A DNA stretch of 64,000 nucleotides from the NCBI GenBank assembly GCA_946122785.1, contig CAMGYJ010000002.1:25766492-25830491 (forward strand), in the 5' to 3' direction. Position numbers and translations under genes: made by a program. Below, one piece after another: positions 11,299 through 23,400 of the stretch. The notes beneath the pieces are model-generated. The model had not been told where the DNA came from, ran no database searches, and saw nothing but the letters and a program-made list of their open reading frames with translations. The DNA is from Linum tenue. Its lineage: Eukaryota > Streptophyta > Magnoliopsida > Malpighiales > Linaceae. Within the stretch, counting starts at the first letter, position 1. Every line of letters begins with the position of its first letter.

Positions 11299-12092
11299 TG
11301 GTCGAAAATCTGAGTTCGTCACAACCCTCAGTCGGGGACCACTATGGCGTGTTGTACGAGCGCCTTTGCAAGCTGGAAGCCCTCATAGCCAAACAAAATG
11401 CAGAACGGGAGCGGCAGAAGGCCGAAGGGGAGCGGCGGGGCGCAGAGTTCCCACGAATCCTAGCCTTAAATAGCAGAAGGGCCACCGTCGTTGAATCACC
11501 ACCTGCGGCTGCGACATCTACTGTCCACGACGGGACGGCTGTGGTAGATGGAGCTGGCGCCGCTGACAACCCAAACATCATTACCATTGTTGAGCAGCAG
11601 GAGCAGGACCGGCAGTCGGTTGGGGACGACGCGGAAGAAGGGCTGGTAGCATCAGCAACGAAGCCCAACCCGGAAGCCCCTGCCTTTCACGACGCAGTCG
11701 TAGAAGCCCCTGCTGTCGTGGAGTTAGCTCCTGCCGGCGTTGCCGTGTCATTGGAGAAGATGCCATTGTCAATTGACAAGGCGGTGGTGCCTACTGTAGC
11801 AATTGGAGTCGCATTCTTCTTTGAGGAAGATAAAACAAAAGGCAAGTATGGCCTAACTGAAGAGGAAGAAGGGGACCATGGGACTTCCGCCACTGTTCCA
11901 TTAAAAACGGGGGAATCGCCTCTGAAGAAGAATTGCATGAGGGAGGTTCGGAGGAAAAATCAACGCCGAGTTGCGCTGCAAATTGGCGGTTTAGGAACAA
12001 AGGTTCGAAGTCCGAAGAAGGGGAACATGGGGCTGCTGTTTTGCCCGATCTCCCGTCGCCGGTCCTATCACCGATCGCAGGTCACTGGTTGA
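11298..12092 (+). CDS. ORF of unknown function in the LARD-like element (264 codons)
   Basis: The start codon lies at the end of the primer binding site. The N-terminal region has a charged helix (YERLCKLEALIAKQNAERE, with repeated RQKAEGERR) that resembles the coiled-coil start of some Ty3/gypsy gag proteins. After about residue 60 it becomes low-complexity Ala/Pro/Val/Glu sequence with no capsid or zinc-knuckle motif. It is GC-rich compared with the flanks. This may be a gag remnant or a captured sequence. The long ORF could partly reflect high GC content, so real expression is uncertain. Confidence 0.4.
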   Translation: MVENLSSSQPSVGDHYGVLYERLCKLEALIAKQNAERERQKAEGERRGAEFPRILALNSRRATVVESPPAAATSTVHDGTAVVDGAGAADNPNIITIVEQQEQDRQSVGDDAEEGLVASATKPNPEAPAFHDAVVEAPAVVELAPAGVAVSLEKMPLSIDKAVVPTVAIGVAFFFEEDKTKGKYGLTEEEEGDHGTSATVPLKTGESPLKKNCMREVRRKNQRRVALQIGGLGTKVRSPKKGNMGLLFCPISRRRSYHRSQVTG

Positions 12093-13783
12093 AGTCGCCG
12101 GAGCCGCGAAGAGGGCAACCAGAGCCATTTGCGGCGAGGGTCGATGAAGAGATGAAATCGGGGGCTAGTGTAGTGGCTCCCGTGATAGAGACGACGACTG
12201 GGCTTTAATCGTGGCGGAGACGGGCAGGTCGGAAAAAGAAGAAGATAAGCCAGAAGCTAGCAGATCTCCTAGCCGCTGGCTGGAGGATTCGTCACCAGAG
12301 ATCAAGGTGAAGAAGGAATTGGCGACGAGATGGGAATCGGACTCGCCGTAGAGGAGAAGAAATCAGAGGGCGACCTGGTTGCCCTGCCAGAGATGAGAAT
12401 CGCGGCGACCTCAGGCATGACGAACGCTGAGGAGACGACGAAAGTCAGCTGGGAGGCCTCGCGCGACGTTGACCCAAAGGAAGAAGGCGTTTTGAAGGCG
12501 GAGACGACGGAGGACGACGCGAACAGGGAAACAAACACGGCGGCTTCAATAACGGCGCCGACGGATGAGAAATCGAGGACGAGGGTCGCTGGATCTGGGT
12601 CGCCTTCCGCCCACCTAACGATTTGCTCATCCAAGAGAATGGAGAAGAAAGATGGAGGCGGTGAGCTGTCTCCCGTGTCGTCAGGAAAGATGGTGCTGAT
12701 TGAGGAGCTGCAGAAGAAGGACGGAGCACCGGGGAGTGAAGCGAAGAAGTCGTCGTCGGCGAATGGGACGAAGGAGGAGAGGTTGAAATCGACGACTGAA
12801 ATCCAGCGGTCTCCGTGATATGCTGGATTCGTGACGTCGAGGATGAGGGCGAGAGTGGACCGGAAGCTGTGCCGTCAGAGGAGTTGCTCGCGGGCGAGAA
12901 TGGAGAAGAAGAAGCGCGGCGGCGGGACTCTCTGCTCGGCGTCGAAGAAGCCATCGCCGCCGGAGGAGGAGAGGTCGACGGCCGGGAAAGTGAAGGCCGA
13001 GACTAGGCCGGAGTCGGGTTCCGCTCCCTGCTGCCAGGTGCTCTGTTTGCCGCCGAGGAAGAAGATGGCAGAGGCGGAGGCGAAGAGGGCTGGCGGCACC
13101 TCTCTCCTGAACCCTAGGTCGGCCGCTCTAGGCCGCGCAACGGCCGGGTCGAGTCGGATCAGGCGGGCAGGCTGAAGTTGGAAAGGAACTGGGCTGAAGT
13201 TGGAAAGGGTCTAGTCAAATCCGGGCTTGATTCGAGAGGCCCAATGAAGGAGGAAGATTGTTGCGGTTTGAGCCACGAGTTGGCTAGCAAGATGAAGGTC
13301 GTTGGGCCGCAAATAGGACTGGTAAATGCCAAACAAGGGTTAAGTTGCGGGCCAAGAGAAAGAAAGCCCAAAAGATCTCAAGGAGAAGGAGAAGATGGGT
13401 TGCTTGAAAATAAAAGGTTTGGATTTCAATTGGGCTGTTTAGTTGAATCTTTTTATTATGGTATGGGCTTGAAAGAAGAAGAAGAATACGTATGCTTAGG
13501 TGATGGGCTCGAAGAAGAAGAACTCTCTCATCTTACTTTGTGAAGATTGAGAAGGAGAGTGAAGGGTCATTTGGCCAGGGTTGTGACATAAGCCACGTGG
13601 ATAGGGAAGAGGCCATTGGAGTCGGAGTCGCTGGGGTGGGCTTCATTCGAGTAGTGGAGCACAATTGGAAGAAAAGAAAGCGTAAGAAATGGAGGAGTCG
13701 ACCACGGATTGTGCGAGAAGAAGGGGAAGAGGGGGCCGAATTGATCAACCTTGAGGGCAAGGTTGGTCTCAAGGGGGAGGAGA
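12093..13783 (+). other. Internal region of the LARD-like element with GC-rich open frames
   Basis: Several overlapping open frames occur on both strands (for example plus 12330-12818 and 13178-13543), all Lys/Glu/Ser-rich and low complexity. The purine-rich GAAGAAG/GAGGAG composition explains most of the openness. Some frames may be frameshifted continuations of the ORF at 11298. The region ends with the purine tract AAGGGGGAGGAGA at 13771-13783, next to the 3' LTR. Confidence 0.5.
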
Positions 13784-13833
13784 TGATAGAAACACATTTT
13801 CGTGATTCTATCATAATTATTATTATTAGGATA
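13784..13833 (+). repeat. 3' LTR, left fragment
   Basis: The first 50 bases of the LTR (TGATAGAAACACATTTTCGT…) end at AGGATA, where the Helitron begins. The remainder of the LTR resumes at 19207. Confidence 0.92.
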
Positions 13834-15254
13834 TCAACGGTATCATTTATAGCTGAAAAGTAAAACTGCATCCCCCATTCAAAATTACCTGTGTTTAAAG
13901 TGATTTTTGGAGTCTGACGTGGCAACCATTTTAGGCGGGCTTTCTTTCCTTTTTCCTTCGACTGAAATCGCCCTTCCTCCCTCTTTCTGTTTCCTTCAAG
14001 TATCTGAAATAACCGCACCCAAATTTCACTGGTATTACTACGTCGATCAAACACACACCAGGTTTCCTTGCGCCGGCGAAATCAAACTGAAACTCACCAC
14101 CGTCTCTCAAAAGTTTCCCCAAATTCGCATTGCTCCGACTGCCACTTTCTTCCGCACAAACCAAATCTCCTACTGTCGAAGAAATCTGGAGACCACACCC
14201 TAATTCCACCGGGATTACTACTTCGATAGAATCCCCCAGGTTTCTTACGCCGGCGGATATGCCCGAAACGCAGTGGCACTGCAGAAAGGAGTCCTTGCTT
14301 CCGATTCCTGAAATTCCAGTGGGTAGGTAATTATTTTGTCGGGATTTATCACAGGTGATCGGTTACTTTGGTTAGTGCCACCTTTGTTCATTACCTGTGT
14401 CAGATCGTCATTGCACTTATGTTTTTCCTTTGTTTTTCAAAGCTGAGATTCAAAGGATGTACACATGAAAAAGGCTATGAACTTAGCTACCCTCATATGA
14501 GTGTTTTATTATATAGACATTGTCAATTGGGTTAATGCTCAGACTATGGCGCTATCCTTTTTTCCTTGGAGCGAGTTTAAATGCTTTGAATCCGATTTAT
14601 CAACGTCAGGTTGCTACCTTCCTTCCCTCCTATGTAGCGTCCGATCGGCCAGACTTGGGTAAATCTTTTGTCGTGGGAAGTGGTGTCCAAATGAGGGTGG
14701 TTGTTTGGAAATCTTGAACGCCTACAAACCCAGTAGGAAATACATTGGAGACGGCATAAAGGAGATCACCACTACTGTCAAGGTGAGAGCTAGCCTGCCC
14801 GCTAGATCTTTATGAACAGCTTCTGCAGATTTGTTGAACCCATGTTTATTTCACACTTGCATAGCTGTTGAAACTGGCAAGTCTGCTTTCAGAACAGAAG
14901 GTCTGGATTTTAGAACAGAAGGTGTATTTATGATGTTCTCTCCTGATGTCTTACTCCATAATAGTTTCTGAAAGTATACCTTCAGTAATAACCTCCAAAA
15001 AGTTGCTCCGTTGTGCAGAAGATGATGTTAAATTATGACTGTCAAAAGGAAATAGAGGAAGTTGGGGCTCAAATTTGTTGTAAATATGAAGTTAGGATTA
15101 AGGAGAAGGAAAAGAATGCGTGCTTAGAGTAAGTTGGAATTGGACTCGAATCATAATAATATCCAATTTACTATTTATAGTTGTAGCTGAAGTCCAGTTT
15201 GGTTTTAGTTGGTGATTTCTTTACTCTCCTTCATAGTCGTTTTCTGTTCAGAAT

Positions 15255-15739
15255 TGAAATTGATGGAGCAACCAAAACTTTCCGAAGTTATTACCTCAAT
15301 GAAGAAGATATTGATGTATGATAATCAACTCCTGCAGTCACCAATCTTCTCTTCACTTCTTTCTTTGTCTCGATTACTATCTATCCATCTCTTCAAGTTT
15401 CACATTACTTCCAGGTTGTGTGGTTTCCTGGTTGTTTTGAAATATGTTTAGCCGCAGAAAGGCTGGGCAAGTCAGGGACTACAATGTAGTGATGTGCATT
15501 GGAGCTGTGGTATGTATTACTCCAGTTATCACTTATCAATGACAGAGTCTTGCTTGATTTTGCATTTTTATTGTAATATTTGCTCCTTCACATGATGTGA
15601 TTCATCACTAGATGTTGATTGCTAGGATTGTAATGCATCTACTCTACGATTTTCTGTAGATAAGAGGTGACGCCCTCACACTATGATGCTGTTGTGAATT
15701 CAGCTGCATCTATAGTAATGTCGGCTGGTCTAAATTCAG
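15255..15739 (+). pseudogene. Lumazine synthase fragment captured by the Helitron
   Basis: Three exon-like blocks with plausible splice sites resemble plant 6,7-dimethyl-8-ribityllumazine synthase, the penultimate enzyme of riboflavin synthesis in plastids. 15255-15315 reads GATKTFRSYYLNEEDID. 15415-15508 reads VVWFPGCFEICLAAERLGKSG and then, one base out of frame, DYNVVMCIGAV. 15660-15739 reads IRGDA, shifted to HYDAVVNSAASIVMSAGLNS. A further block at about 15838-15870 (EDLNQAIRLGK) resembles the next conserved segment. The order and intron positions fit a genomic copy rather than cDNA. The two frame breaks, and the absence of the transit peptide and the C-terminal part, make it non-functional. 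Identification is from remembered family motifs. Confidence 0.8.
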
Positions 15740-16480
15740 GTTAGTAGTACTTCTTCCTCTTGTGCATAAGTAACAAATGACTATTGGGTTCTTTATTCTT
15801 GCCTCTCTCTTGGAAATAACAATATATATGGAGCTAGATGAAGATTTAAACCAAGCTATTAGACTTGGTAAGCTCTCTATATACGTTCTACTGAGTAAGT
15901 GGTTAAGTCAATACCATTTCATCAAAGAGGTTCTTACTGTTTCTCATCATCTTTCCAATTTTTCTAGCCATCGACCATCAATTCTTTTCATCCATTCTCT
16001 AGGCGTCATTCAAAAACTTGGTTCTTTTAACATGCCTTTCCCTAACCTTTAGCCTCTTAGATTGGTATTTTCAGTGTTTGTTTGTAGCTTGAAATGGGAA
16101 TTTTGGAGGGTTTCTGTATATTTGAAGTCTAGGTTCTTAGTGTATTTGGGATTTGGATGTGTGATATGGCTTTCAGTGAGCTAGATTTGAGTGTCCTTTG
16201 AACAATGAGGTGCAACATAAGCCAATTGAGCTGTCATGGAAATAGAGAGCTTACACAGTAATGTGGAAATATATGTTTGTGTCATGAGCTTTGCCTCTTA
16301 CTTCTTGGCTTGCTAAATTGCTTCCCAATTAGGATGCTAACTTGGTATTATCCGATTGCTATGTCTCTGGTTTGAACTTGAAGTTTGGCTTCATGCACAT
16401 TTTTATGGTGTTTTCTGCAAGGTGTATTATATCAAACTGGGAAAATTCATGTATGATTTGTGTAATTCTCTGGTTGGCAG

Positions 16481-16760
16481 CCATTGAAGGATGGATTGTT
16501 TTGGTAAATGGTGTGCATGAAGAGGCGCAAGAGGATGACTTGAAAAATGCTATTGGCCAGTTCGGAGAGATTAAGAATCTGCATTTGAATCTTGATTGTC
16601 GTACTGGTTTGTTAAGGTATGAACAAGTTCATCCGATCTTCTTTCTTCTAGGCTACGTGAGAGTGGATGTGTTTGTCACTAAAAATGAGGAACAACTTCA
16701 TTAGTTTGCTAGGGATATGTGCTGATTGAATACGAGAAGTTTGAGGATACTGATGTGTTT
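16481..16760 (+). pseudogene. Y14/RBM8A RNA-binding protein fragment captured by the Helitron
   Basis: The exon-like block 16481-16612 reads [19 protein letters not shown], then [21 protein letters not shown]. This is the start of the RNA-recognition motif of Y14, the exon-junction-complex partner of MAGO. A second block from 16713, after an AG acceptor, reads GYVLIEYEKFED, the RNP1-proximal continuation. The two are not in a single open frame, and the rest of the RRM (NVSVDWAF region) is not seen. It is a truncated genomic copy carried inside the Helitron. Confidence 0.85.
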
Positions 16761-17820
16761 GATAGTGGGTTTGCATTTGGTATATGTTGTTCAGCTGACG
16801 GTTTGCTGTATTAAGCTATTTCCTCCACCGACACTGAATTGGCCAGAAACTTCCTACTCGGCCCGCATAGATATGATTTTTTGCATGCATTACATGGCGA
16901 GGAAACAGAACCCGCACAGTAATGTTAGTATTTAACCTAGGATAGTGCTTATAGACTCGACATTTTTCTTCATTCTATTATGCTAGCAGAGGTAAATAGA
17001 GATATAAGTTTTGTGAATTGCTTCGTTTGTGCCTCCTAATTAACATACCCATGTTTCATCTTGACGTAGTAGTTGTTCCAATTTGATTTCCAAACTGAAA
17101 TGCATATTAGATCAAGTTGCTCACTCTGACACTAACTCCGCTTGATGAAATTCATCAACAGTAATGGCTCCGCCATATAATTTGCTTTCAGCATTATAGG
17201 ATTTCAGTTTGTTGCCGAATCCGTTGTATTGGTAATTGACAAGATGAATCAGCAAAGCTACCTTTTTGGACAACGGGTATGCAAAGTTCCTGATGCCTTT
17301 TAAACCTCTAGCTTTGTTATGGATTCGACACGTGTGAAACATGAATACATCAAACAACTTGAAGTTATGCTATTGTATTTGTAATGAACTTAGTTTTGGT
17401 CATCTGACTGCTGCAAACCCACTTAATGACGAATGATAAACCTCCTACCCCTTTCAGCCTTACCTTTGATCATAAACCTATATATTGTCAGAGCTCCATA
17501 ATATGGTTTATTCTTCATGCTGAATTAGATTGGATGTTTACACTAAGATTGTTTTTCTTTTGGTGTTCGGATTATCTTATTGAAAAATTAGGCAAAGCTG
17601 AATACCACGCTGAAGACTGAAGAGAACCACGTGTTTGGACACCTGCCTTGTGACGAAGCTTTAGCGACTGAATTTTGCTTAAGCTCAAGAGCTCAATTTC
17701 CTTAAATATGACAAAGTCAGATGTCTAACTTTTACATTTTTCAGCCAAGTTGTCAATCCAATTTACAACCTTTTTTCCCCCATTCCATGTGTTCGTATGT
17801 ATAATTGTGTTTATTCCACA

Positions 17821-18064
17821 GGAGAAGGTATACATTATTGCTGGAGAAGTGACGGACTTGACCATTTCATGGTCCAGTGAGTCAAACGTCTATGTTGTAC
17901 ACTTGACCACTGAGCACCCAACCAATGACATTCATATCATGTTCCCATATACCCAGTTTAGACAGATCGCATCAGCCGAGAGAGTATCCCTATTGAGACA
18001 AGAACTTCTTCAACATCCTCAATTGCATGTAATGCAACACATACCAGTTCATGGTGAAATTTGA
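17821..18064 (+). pseudogene. Unrecognised exon-like coding block in the Helitron
   Basis: After a pyrimidine-rich stretch and an AG (17820), an open block of about 80 codons reads EKVYIIAGEVTDLTISWSSE, then VVHLTTEHPTNDIHIMFPYTQF, and ends in a stop. Its composition is protein-like and the 5' edge resembles a splice acceptor, so it is probably a terminal exon captured from a third host gene. I do not recognise the family. Confidence 0.45.
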
Positions 18065-19206
18065 ACCTTGGAAGCACATGATTAATCACTGTGATTTGAT
18101 TATGCTTAAGTTGTTCGATGCTTTTGTTAACTAATATTATGCCTAGGATTAGCCTTTATCCGACTTAGTTTGCAATGGACAAGTCTTCTGCTTATCTACA
18201 AGTATGACATTTCTATGGATGCTTTTTTTTATATTTATTAGTTTTGTCATTTGTGGGATTATGGTCAGTGATAATAGCACAACTCCTTTCTATTAACTCC
18301 ACGTTTGATTCCCAGTTATTAACTTTCACAAAGTACTTGCATGTGTTTTCATCAAAGTTTTCTGTTCTGATGGCTGCGGAGCTTCATTTTCTGCTTGAGA
18401 GCAAGCTATTTTATAGAGAATGACACTATCTTGATGCATGCAAATCAAAAGCATACTAATGAACGACATTGTTTTTACTATTTCTTACACATTTTCATAT
18501 GATTATTGACCATAAATTTTGAACACAGTATTAGGTGAATTTTATCCTTTCATATTACCAATTGATGAATTCCTTGAAGTTTGTAAATACCACTTCATTG
18601 CATAATTGCTTATTTCCGCTTGGAGCTCATAGAAAATCATGTTAATAATACAGTCTTATGAATTAGTACCTTTGAAGCAATTCATGATGACAATAACAAG
18701 TGCAAGATTTTCCTCTAAAATATACATACAACATTAAGATAGGATGATCTGGTCAACAAAATATAAAAGAACTAATTATCACTAATGGCACAATTAATAC
18801 ATAGCCCAAAAATGACTTTGAAATTGTGAATCAATTAATTAGAATACCCCTAAATCATTTAATTTTATTGGTCGTTGACTCTGAATTCGAGATGTTCTCA
18901 TACCCATTTAGTCATCTCCTCAAATAATATAAATCAATTGATTAAAATAAAATAATAAAAAATAATATGATACTCATCCGCCAATGAATACTACCTGCAC
19001 AAATTTGGCAGAAGTCTTCTACACCCGCATGGCTAGATAAAAAATATGAATTAATTATCACTAATGTCGTAATCAAAAAGTAACACAAAAATTTATTTCA
19101 AATTGTCAATGAATCTAAATCCTTTGAAAATATAAATGGAATTGATTAAAATGAAACAAAAAATAAATAAAAAATTCATCCGGCCAACGGGTCGGGTAAA
19201 AGCTAG

Positions 19207-19539
19207 TTTACAAATAAGGATAGTAGTCTTTTAGTAGAATTAGGTTTATTATTAGGCTTTCCTATCTTTCCTATAAATATGTAATATGGATTTCATTATC
19301 AAGGAAGCAAGAACAATTATTCAGAAAGTATCTCTCCCATAACCTAATCCTCTATCTCCTAATTTCTCTTTCTCTAGCCCTCTAAGGCTTCGGCCGATTC
19401 TATCTTCTATTCTTCTTCTTCCTCTAGTTCCCAATCTCAATCCCGATTTCTATCTTCTAATCCCTAATTTTATCCTCAAATCCCTAAATTCCCAATCACC
19501 CCTCACAATCGATAGAACCCTAGAAATAGAGTTCTATCA
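19207..19539 (+). repeat. 3' LTR, right fragment
   Basis: Continues the LTR from TTTACAAATAAGGATAG to GAGTTCTATCA. Adding 13784-13833 gives about 383 bp, nearly the 395 bp of the 5' LTR. The direct repeat CAAGG follows. Confidence 0.92.
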
Positions 19540-20330
19540 CAAGGTGATGGGAGTCAACATCAATGTGACAGTACCCATTGGTCACCAAGGCGGTCACAAG
19601 GGGTCCCTAAAGTAGTTGGAGCAGACGACTTGTTAGTGGTTACAAAGATGGAGTAAGGAGTCCTCAGGAGGGTTGGAGCAACAGTCCAGCTAGCAGTTAA
19701 CAAGGCAATTACATTCGATAGCTATTTTAAATAGGAAAAACAAAGATTGTAAAAGAGGGTGCACAACCAAACATTTGACAACACATCAAATTTTATATTT
19801 TTCTCTACAATGTAGCTATAGTTATAGCCTTTAGTTTTTAGAGCTCTCACTGAACATCCATAGGAATAGGATAATTTAACTTAGTTTGTCCCAAAAGCCA
19901 TCAATAACATCAAACACACTCGTTAGAATATTGTTCGGAGAGGTCTAAACCATATTTAGAATCGTTGTCCAAAAAAATAAAGGTGCAAAGCATTAATATC
20001 AAACACCAAAATTTCCTGGCTAGAAGACACTTACACCATTCAACAACCAAATCAGATTTCCCATAACTCATTACTTTTTGATGGGGCGGTGACAAGATAG
20101 AAGAAAGCAATGGCTTCCCGAGTTGAACTGGTCATCGCCATAATAAAAGAACCTACAATCATCTTCCTGCTGTTTAGGCATCAACAACAAGAAAGTTGGC
20201 TGGTAGCCAATTAACCTAGCAGCGCACATCGACAATCTCCAAAAGTAAAGTAGATTAGGCAGCCAACCCTTCTCCCTTGGTCACCTCTCTCTAAGGCAGA
20301 GAGTTACTACTTTTCTTAATATATATCATC
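19540..20330 (+). other. Right part of the older LTR-like element, then gene-free DNA
   Basis: After the CAAGG duplication the interrupted older sequence resumes (TGATGGGAGTCAACATC). It has TTTTAAATAGG at about 19725 and a leader-like stretch to about 19870. From there to the WYRD 3' end no gene is evident. Confidence 0.4.
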
Positions 20331-20463
20331 GCATCTACCTAGCTCTGGTGAAATAAATAAAAAAGGGAGTTGGATGTACAAAAAGGCCTCGTAGAATAGT
20401 CTCTGGCTCCTTGGCGTCGAATCTACCTGAACTTGGACCATATGTTGTCGTTGTCGTCGTGAC

Positions 20464-23400
20464 CTATAGGTGCCGGAGCTTTCTGGGCAATATAACTACA
20501 GGGGAAATATAAACAGCCTTGTGTTACATTCTTGGCTGTCAAGCAATGGAGGCAGAGAGAGGAGGAGAAAAGACTGGTTTTAGGTTAAAGCATGCATTGA
20601 AACCGTAAAGGAGAGGGAAATTGAAGAGCTTACCTTGGTCTTTACTGATAAAGCTTTCAAGTGGGAAAACAGTTGCCGGATCTAGCTTTGCTTGTTGAGA
20701 CAAGATAGTAAATGTTATGCCCCTTCTTCTGCAGAAGAACCGCATATGAAATATCAGTCCCCATGCTTCTTTTGCACGGCACATGATATACAATCACAAA
20801 TTTGTACCCTACCATTTGTTAATTGGCACCAGTTGATACAAATAATCAACCCACTCAATCAACTTTTAATATCTACCTTCAGAAGTTTAGTTTAAATTAT
20901 CGTTCTTGACCCATCTTCCTTTAGCTTTTCTGTACGTCCAATTCCATCGTTTACTTTTCCATAAAATTCCAAGTCCGTGGGGACAGTTAGTCATTTAACA
21001 CGTAACTATGATTTCATCGACCTTAAATAGTCAAAAGATTGTTGAACCACTTGAGCATTTCACAATTGTGTACGAGTATTTCTACAATGATACTGAAATG
21101 ATAAGACTAAAGTAAACCAACCTGGACCAAGAAGGAATAAATTTAGTATTGGGCTTATCATCATCATCATCATCCTCAGCTTCTTCATCTTCATCATCGG
21201 AACCTTTGTATGGTGAAATCTCGTATGATCTTGCTGGTACAATGTCGGATTCCAGACTGTAGTTGTTCTCTTTTCCCTCACATATTTGGTTTTCCATAAC
21301 ATCCTGTAGTATAATAATAATAAAAAGCAGGAGAGCACCAGACCTCAGTCAAATAACATAATAAAATGCAGCAACAATGAAAGCTACTCGAATTAATTCC
21401 CTTACCTTCGAATTATCAACAGAATTCATATTCCTTGTATCATAAGCTGCAGAACCAATGGGATTCGTTGTCCCAGTTGCCTTGACCATCCTTTCTTCTT
21501 CGACATTCTCCATCAGTTTACTTGCCTTGACATCCTAGAAAATGAAACTGAAACTTTTAAGCCTGAACTGAGTGAAATAGAGAAATTAATTACCTATTGT
21601 GTAGTGAAAGGAATCATATACCGGAGCTTCTCTTCCACACTTGGTTTCTTCTTTGTCACCATAATTCATTTTGTCTCTCTGTTCCATGTTCTGCTTTCTT
21701 TTATCTTCGATCCGCTTCCTTTTCCTTTCTCTCCTTCTTCTGTTCTTCTTCTCTCTGCCGTTTCTTGGCAGCCATCTCAGCCTCCTTTTTCTGTTCTTCT
21801 TTCCTTTCTTTCTCCAACTCTAGCTGCCTCAAGTTCTGCTCTTCAATCCTTGCCCGCCGCTCAAGTTTCAAAGCTTCCTTCTTCAACCTTTTATCATTCT
21901 CTTTCTTCTCAGCAAGTCGTTTAGCAGCCTCTGCTGCTTCCAAGGACTTCACTTTGATATCCCTCTTTCCTGCAAGTATTTTAGCATAATGCTATGTCAT
22001 GACCGGATCAAAACTCGAAATTTTGAAGGCAATGTGAGTAATAACCATAAATCCGTCGAAGCTAGAAAAATTACCTGTAACAGCAGCAGCAGCAGCAGCA
22101 GCCATTCGCTTTTGTTGTTGCACCAGTGGAACAAAGGAAGTAACATTTGACACAATATTGTTATGTTTTGGCGCCTTCTCCAGTAAACCAGCGCTAAATT
22201 TTCTCGGTTCATTCTTCCTCAACAACTTTGGTGGCTTACTGAACAAGCTATTCTGTAAAGAACCATTACTCCTTTTAACTCCAAGTGGGACCCTCAGCTG
22301 CTGCTGGCGCTGCTTCGACTTCCCCTTATTGCTAGTTGCATAACCATATCTACTTCTGCTGATTCTCCGATTCCCAGTCTCCAATTTGCAAACGCTACCA
22401 GCCACACTGAACTCTGTGCACACAGAAGCAATACTATATCTATCATCTATTACATCATCTTCGTTACATATTGAAGCTGGAGGATTTGCAGATTCCATGA
22501 TGTCAACAAGCGGCTTCCTCTCAACAATCTTTATTGCATTCTCTGGACTGGTGATAACTATGTCATCATCCATATTCTCAGTCTCTTCTTCATTTATACT
22601 GGGAAGATCAGGAATTGAACTTGCTTGTCTCTCTGAACTCAGAGACTTTAATGGCATAGGTTCCCAGAATTTCCTTACCGGGGAACTGTAGACTTTGCTA
22701 CTGCCATGAATGAAAGGAGCACTGTCAGTAGGAAACACGTAAATTTCATGAGATGTAAAGCCACTGAGGTCACCCAAGTAATTGGAACTGGTGGATTCAA
22801 ACTGCTTATTGGCGTCAGCATCTTCAGCAAGGTTTCCGAAAAGGCTAGTCGAGATGGTTGGGGGGTCTAGAACGAAAGGGTTGTGCCTATATGGATCCGA
22901 AAAGTTAGGTCCTGCAGTGGAAGGCTCTTTATCATTTGTTTCCACAACAAATTTCTCCAACTCTGGTCCATTTTCATCAGGTGCGGTCGAATCCACAGAA
23001 ACTAAGGCGGCAACTGGATAAACTGGTGGATTGTGAGTGCCCCCGGCATCAGAGTTTGTCATCTGCAGGATGCTTTCAGTAACCAATCTTCCCAGATAAA
23101 AGCTTTCAGAGACCTGTCGTGAAAAAACTTCGCTTTCATGAGAAAACTGCAGCCCAGCCATTTCAGTTGGCTCCCACACTTTGGCCTGCCCGGAAAAATA
23201 CCTTCAGACGAGCCAGTTGACAGCTTTGTCAAACTAGAGAGTGGATTGGCTTCTAGATGTTCATGCATAAAACTGAGAGCTGCATATTCACTTTTGTCCC
23301 TCCCTCCCATGGTATGTTCATCCTGTCATGCAAAAGTTTGTTACTGACTTAAAAAGGGGGAAGTGCAACCGGTAATAAATATGAAGAAAGTGTATTTAAT

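Larger units (their letters stand above)
13834..19206 (+). mobile_element. Non-autonomous Helitron carrying host gene fragments
   Basis: The insertion sits exactly between the A and T of …AGGATA|TTTACAAATAAGG, the uninterrupted form of which is present in the 5' LTR near 10952. It starts with TC (TCAACGGTATCATT) and ends with CTAG, with no target duplication. A hairpin CCGGCC-AACG-GGTCGG lies at about 19179-19194, some 8 bases before the CTAG. These are the defining Helitron features: 5' TC, 3' CTRR, a subterminal hairpin and A|T insertion. No Rep/helicase coding is visible, so it is non-autonomous. It carries exon-like fragments of at least three genes in the plus orientation. Confidence 0.93.
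10888..19539 (+). mobile_element. Non-autonomous LTR retrotransposon (LARD-like), split by a Helitron
   Basis: The element has a 395-bp 5' LTR, a tRNA-iMet primer site, a 2.5-kb internal region, a purine tract (13771-13783) and a 3' LTR. The 3' LTR is in two pieces because a Helitron lies inside it. Both LTRs start TGATAGAAACAC and end GAGTTCTATCA. The target duplication CAAGG is at 10883-10887 and 19540-19544. Without the Helitron the element is about 3.3 kb. No gag, protease, RT or integrase motif is visible, so mobility would need enzymes from another element. Confidence 0.9.

Noticed and set aside
12302..12954. Minus-strand Ser/Pro-rich ORFs (110-169 codons)
   Set aside because: Complement of GAAGAAG/GAGGAG-rich sequence; low complexity without domains.
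21597..21989. Plus-strand ORF of 130 codons rich in Phe/Ser/Leu
   Set aside because: Antisense shadow of the Lys/Glu helix exon of WYR.
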